Part shown: positions 59,990-64,000 of the stretch, piece by piece | Position numbering within the stretch: the stretch's first letter is position 1 | Layout: each line of letters begins with the position of its first letter | Source of the DNA: Haliclona indistincta | Taxonomy: Eukaryota; Porifera; Demospongiae; Haplosclerida; Chalinidae | DNA length: 64,000 nt | Assembly: GCA_964017065.1 (NCBI GenBank) | Contig: OZ024788.1 | Span: 11,656,776 to 11,720,775 of the forward strand | Reading direction: 5' to 3' | Notes under the pieces: generated by a model | Told to the model about the DNA's origin: nothing | The model's database searches: none | What the model saw: only the letters and a program-made list of their open reading frames with translations | Program-made: the position numbers and the translations under genes

Positions 59990-60960
59990 CTCGTGTACAA
60001 TGTAGTGTTGTAATTCCTTTAGCACAGTCATATCCAATGCACTTTATCGCAAAAAAAAACAACTATACACAAGGTTCTTTCACTGATAGATAGGGTGTTC
60101 TTGTTTGTTGTTGCATTCTGTGTACACTGTGTAACATTCTTGACTTGAGGTGTTCAGTTTTTGGTATTTGCATGTTTCAGTCGGTAGACAGTGTTGAAGA
60201 CATTTCTGGTAATAGCACCTTCAGTGACGATAGGTGCCGCTAAACTGTGATTCTCGGTATGTTTGTGTCATGTGACGTAAAATTTTAGCAAAAATTATCT
60301 TGGTAACTGCTAGGGTTTTACTTAAAATGTAAGACAAAATGTAGTTCTTCCTTCCTGGGTTTGAGTATGCTTTGAGGGCAGTCAGCAATTCTTCCATGCG
60401 ATGTTGGTCGGCACTCGCCAAGATGAGCATCTCTAGTGCACTCTGTTTAGTCTGTTACTATCAACGCTAGTCCTGAGAACAATGTTGACCCAATAATATT
60501 ATAACAATTCTTGTCTAGTTAAACTGCTAAATTCTTGTTACTTAATCTTAATCTGAAATAACAACTATACACAAGGTTCTTTCATTGATATAGATAGGAT
60601 ACAAGTTGTGGTCTTGTCTATTGTTGCATTCAGTTTAACATTCTTGACTTGAGGTGTTCATTTTTTGGTATTGACATGTTTCAGTCGGTAGACATTTCTG
60701 CTAATAGCACCGTCAGTGCCGATAGGTGCCGCTAAAATGTGATTCTCGGTATGTTTGTATCGTGTGACGCAAAATTTTAGCAAAAATTATCTTGGTAACC
60801 GCTAGGGTTTTACTTAAAATGTAATTGACAAAATGTAGTTCTTCCTTCCCTGGTTTGAATATGCTTTGAGGGCAGTCAGCAATTCTTCCATGTGATGTTG
60901 TGTTCGGCACTCGCCAAGATGAGCATCTTGTTACTCTGTTACTAACAACACAACCAGTTC
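59990..60960. repeat. Direct duplication of about 0.5 kb
   Basis: About 60058-60460 is repeated as about 60562-60930 (landmarks AACAACTATACACAAGGTTC, CATGTTTCAGTCGGTAGAC, GATAGGTGCCGCTAAA). Short minus-strand frames of 65-69 codons are shared by the two copies but show no recognisable domain. Confidence 0.8.
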
Positions 60961-61050
60961 ACACTGCCAGCTCTTGTCCTCATTCCTGTGTAATCAATAA
61001 TCAAATGAAGCCACTGTTCCTGCTGGTATTAGTCGCTACTTTATCCACAG

Positions 61051-61156
61051 GCACAACTCACGGCAACAAATGCTCAAGAGATCAACAATGACAGTGAAGT
61101 TCTTCCTGGACACCATATCGAAGTGATCAAGAGGTGTGCTCAGCTGATGAAACAGG
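61051..61156 (+). CDS. Candidate orphan exon
   Basis: Between a CCACAG acceptor and CAG|GTGTAC the frame reads ATNAQEINNDSEVLPGHHIE followed by VIKRCAQLMKQ. The codon pattern and splice sites look exonic, but it is not recognised and does not fit the next part of POLE. A signal-peptide-like start just upstream (MKPLFLLVLVATLSTG, 61005) is in another frame. Confidence 0.3.
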
Positions 61157-61199
61157 TGTACTAAACCGTACTATCTAGATGCTTTAGTTTCAAATATCA

Positions 61200-62770
61200 C
61201 CTCTCTGTCTCAAGTTGAATGCTTCACTCTAGTTGCTTGATCTGATCTTTTGTTGCAAGGCTTCTGCTAGTCCTTAGAACAATGTAGACCCAATATACCA
61301 ATTCTTGTCTAGTTGAACTTCTACGCTCTTGTCGCTTGATGATCTGATCTTTTGTTGCAAACCTTTTTCAAGTCCTGAGAACAATGTTGACCCACTATTC
61401 TAGTTGAACTGTTAAATTCTTGTTACATGATGATCTGATCTGATGACAATAGCGCATTCAACGGCATTACAACATGTTCATACATCCATGTTAAAGTGTC
61501 CGTTGGAAATTTTGTTAATTTAGAATCGAAATAAAAATCATATGGATGCAAAGTCCAGCTCGATTCACGCCAGTGGCATTGCTAGGTAAAAGAAAGATAT
61601 CAATTGGTGAAGAAACAGACAGGTCCTGATTGAACTCTATCCAACCGCTAGCCCCTTGAAACCTTAGATTCTTCAAATTCTTCTCAATCACAGATGTAAT
61701 TTCAGGCTGTCCAGTTTTTTACTTGATGATCTTTTGTTGCTAGTCTCGTAAATGATGTTGAACTAACACTTTCTTTTTACTTGATCGTAATAATGGGTCT
61801 CTACTACTATAAATCTCGAGGTGACATTTGGCTGTTCTTTCCTGTACAGAGCACGGAACTTGGCTGTATAGTCAGAAAACGTTTCATTTGAAACCAGGCA
61901 AACACTAGTGTCTTCTGGAGATACGTAGTCTGATGAAAAGGAAAATGTTACAATGTTGAACTGCTACATTCTTTTTATTTGATGAACTTCTTTTGTTGCT
62001 ATTTGCTATATTTGGGTGGTGTGCGAAGAGCAATCAAGCCCCATGATGGATATTACTGGTCGACATGATGAGTAAATAGCATACTTTAATAACTTCTTTT
62101 TACTTGATGAACTTCTTTTGTTGCTAGTTGCGATATTTGTGTGGTGTGCGAAGAGCAATCAAGCCCCATGATGGATATTACTGGTCGACATGATGAGTAA
62201 ATAGCTTACTTTAATAACTTCTTTTTACTCGATGAACTTCTTTTGTTGCTAGTTGCTATAGTAGTTGTCAATGGAGAGGTTTCTGGATTTTAGTTCAGAG
62301 AGAGAACTGTTCACAGCAAGTGCTTTAGCCCATACTTGATCATAATAATGGGTCTCTACTACTATAAATCTCGAGGTGACATTCTGCTGTTCTTTCCTGT
62401 ACAGAGCATGGAACTTGGCTGTATAATCAGAAAAAGTTTTGAAACCAGCCGAACACTAGTGTCTTTGGAGATAGTCTGATGAAAAGGAAAATGTTACAAT
62501 GTTGAACTGGTACATTCTTTTTATTTGATGAACTTCTTTTGTTACTAGTCCCATAAACGTTGTTGAACTGCTACACTCTTTTTACTTGATGAACTTCTTT
62601 TGTTGCTAGTCCCATAAACAATGTTGAACTGCTATGTATCTTGATTCAACTACAGCTGACCTACTATTGCAAAGATCACCGTTGCCCACTTCAAGTCTTT
62701 TCCATAGCTGAGCAAAATGAGTGTTGCTAGTCCCGTAAACGATGTTGAACTGGTACATTTTTTCTACTTG
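61200..62770. repeat. Minisatellite-like region with several interleaved units
   Basis: The motif TTGATGAACTTCTTTTGTTG with GTTGAACTGCTACATTCTTT recurs about nine times. A 123-bp unit is tandem at 61977-62222 (GCGAAGAGCAATCAAGCCCC), and a unit with CTACTATAAATCTCGAGGTG occurs at 61800 and 62357. No gene. Confidence 0.8.
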
Positions 62771-63340
62771 ATCTCGATGGATCAGGTGTTGGCCGTATCT
62801 GGCCGTTGGTAAAACCCGGAATCCGGAATTCCGGATGTCAAATTTTGTGTGACATGGCAGAAAAATTGACTGTGAAACTCGCTCCGACTCGTACTCGTCC
62901 AGAACGCTTGCTCCACACACGGTGCTTGCATGGAGTACTATAGCAGCCGCGCAAGTGCGCAAGCATACTCAACTTCGTCTCGGTACTATAGCATGGCTGA
63001 AGACAGCAGCAACAACAGTCTGTGGATGCCTGCTCGCTCAGGCTCATCGCACTCGAGTGGCAAACCTTGCCCGCCTGGTGATTCCACGCTTGACTTACAA
63101 CTCCAAGTTACTACATGGTGAACAACATGTATGACAAAGTCAGCTAGACAGCTGGCTAATCTTTTGCTGGCGTTGCTGGGCTCAGTATTGTACGTGCTGT
63201 AATCCGACTCGTGGTGAGCCTGAGCGAGCAAACCGCCACAGCGTCATTATGCTTCAACAGCATAATACTATAGGAGCCTTGTGTCACCGTCTCACATCTA
63301 GCTAGCCTCCAGCTGCTAGCATATCAGTGTATCGCCGTGA
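62771..63340 (+). other. GC-richer stretch with several competing short frames
   Basis: Frames beginning at 62854 (MAEKLTVKLAPTRTRPERLL), 62922 and 62930 overlap, and none is clearly preferred. CTCGCTCAGGCTCATCGCAC near 63030 and its complement-like GTGAGCCTGAGCGAGC near 63215 form an inverted pair, so this may be another fold-back element rather than a gene. Confidence 0.3.
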
Positions 63341-63345
63341 GCGAA

Positions 63346-63553
63346 CCGTATCTTCTGGCTTTTTCAATTATTCTCCCGTGACAATGACATTCGCCTGGTT
63401 TCAAATGAGTCTGAGTATGGGGCTTACTTGTTCCTCGCATACCACCCAAATATCTCAACTTGCTGGGCACCAAGACATGGAAATGATTCAATTATCAAGG
63501 GCAAATTTGAACACAGAAGTCAACAGTTTCCTCACTTGTGGCGCTTTATAGGT
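63346..63553 (+). CDS. Candidate orphan exon
   Basis: The frame LFSRDNDIRLVSNESEYGAY followed by LFLAYHPNISTCWAPRHGND and KGKFEHRSQQFPHLWRF looks coding by residue composition and ends near a possible donor (ATAG|GTAGTA). Not recognised, and no start. Further on (63690-63960) a frame reading GFYYPRYPSDFYFTVYSTNF has a weak CUB-like look. Confidence 0.25.
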
Positions 63554-64000
63554 AGTACCTGTGCTTAATCTGACAGATGAACTCACTATCATAGAATAGA
63601 ACTACGACCCAAATCGATGAAAATCATGGTGTGTCTACTTAAGTTCATATCTTTCTTTTACCTAACACTGATTCTTTTGCCTTTAAGCAAGTTGGATTTT
63701 ACTATCCTCGGTATCCGTCTGATTTTTATTTTACTGTCTACTCAACCAATTTTCTAATGGACACTTTAATGTGGATTCCCGATTCATTTTTACTTCTAAT
63801 ACCTTTCATGTGACTATTGTACTTCTGCATATTCGCTCCTCTTCTCTTCAAGATACTTTGATGACAAAGTCTACTCGGGTACAGTCTCGACTAAAAATGC
63901 ACTTTCTTCAATTGTGTGTATCAATTTATCTAGTACCTTACATGTCACTGCTGTTCTACTCTACGTACATGTATCTATAGTCAATGTGTTTGCTGTGTTC

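Overview
This is animal nuclear DNA, most likely from a demosponge; Amphimedon queenslandica would fit, but that name is my inference. The DNA is AT-rich, introns can be as short as about 50 bp, MITEs and palindromes are abundant, and there is a large family of intronless RING/TRAF-zinc-finger/MATH genes. Nothing looks bacterial. A run of 200 N (19871-20070) is an assembly gap.

Layout. Positions 1-4777 hold a 2.2-kb palindrome, a decayed MATH fragment, a copy of the first two exons of DNA polymerase epsilon (POLE), and a small inverted-repeat element. Positions 4778-13466 form one large DNA transposon of about 8.7 kb. It has ~630-bp terminal inverted repeats, a flanking 8-9 bp duplication, a five-exon D-D-E integrase-type transposase, and a divergently transcribed four-exon RING-finger gene as possible cargo. 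Positions 13638-19870 are a mosaic of TRAF-like and POLE pieces: one intact two-MATH TRAF-like gene, two copies of the POLE exonuclease exons (one fused to a MATH domain), another MATH fragment and a second POLE start. From 20299 to 59829 sixteen POLE exons run in order and in frame (779 codons, C-terminal half of the protein). The exons for the catalytic core are absent and should lie in or around the gap.

Two POLE introns carry other genes. The 22.1-kb intron (25918-48020) holds a same-strand cluster of intronless RING/TRAF-zf/MATH genes: five intact (27189, 28416, 33345, 44319, 45847), one intact gene fused to a retrotransposon Gag (41947-43536), at least two disrupted copies (31907, 35342) and four decayed scraps. 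Tandem duplication, heptad-repeat expansion, near-identical MATH patches and transposon hits all left marks here. The 8.0-kb intron (50215-58256) holds three opposite-strand genes: a Thr-rich mucin-like single-pass membrane protein, and two tandem secreted coiled-coil/Cys-rich paralogues with conserved upstream sequences. After 59829 the sequence is duplicated and minisatellite-like, and no further POLE exon was recognised.

The most striking object is the Gag-RING-TRAF-zf-MATH fusion. A 170-bp LTR with TGTCA...TGACA ends, a primer-binding-site-like leader and a Ty3/gypsy-type Gag lead directly, without a frame break, into a TRAF-like RING/MATH protein. By analogy with capsid-binding RING proteins (TRIM5, TRIMCyp) and captured Gag genes (Fv1), it could be an anti-retroelement or otherwise domesticated factor; that role is hypothesis only.
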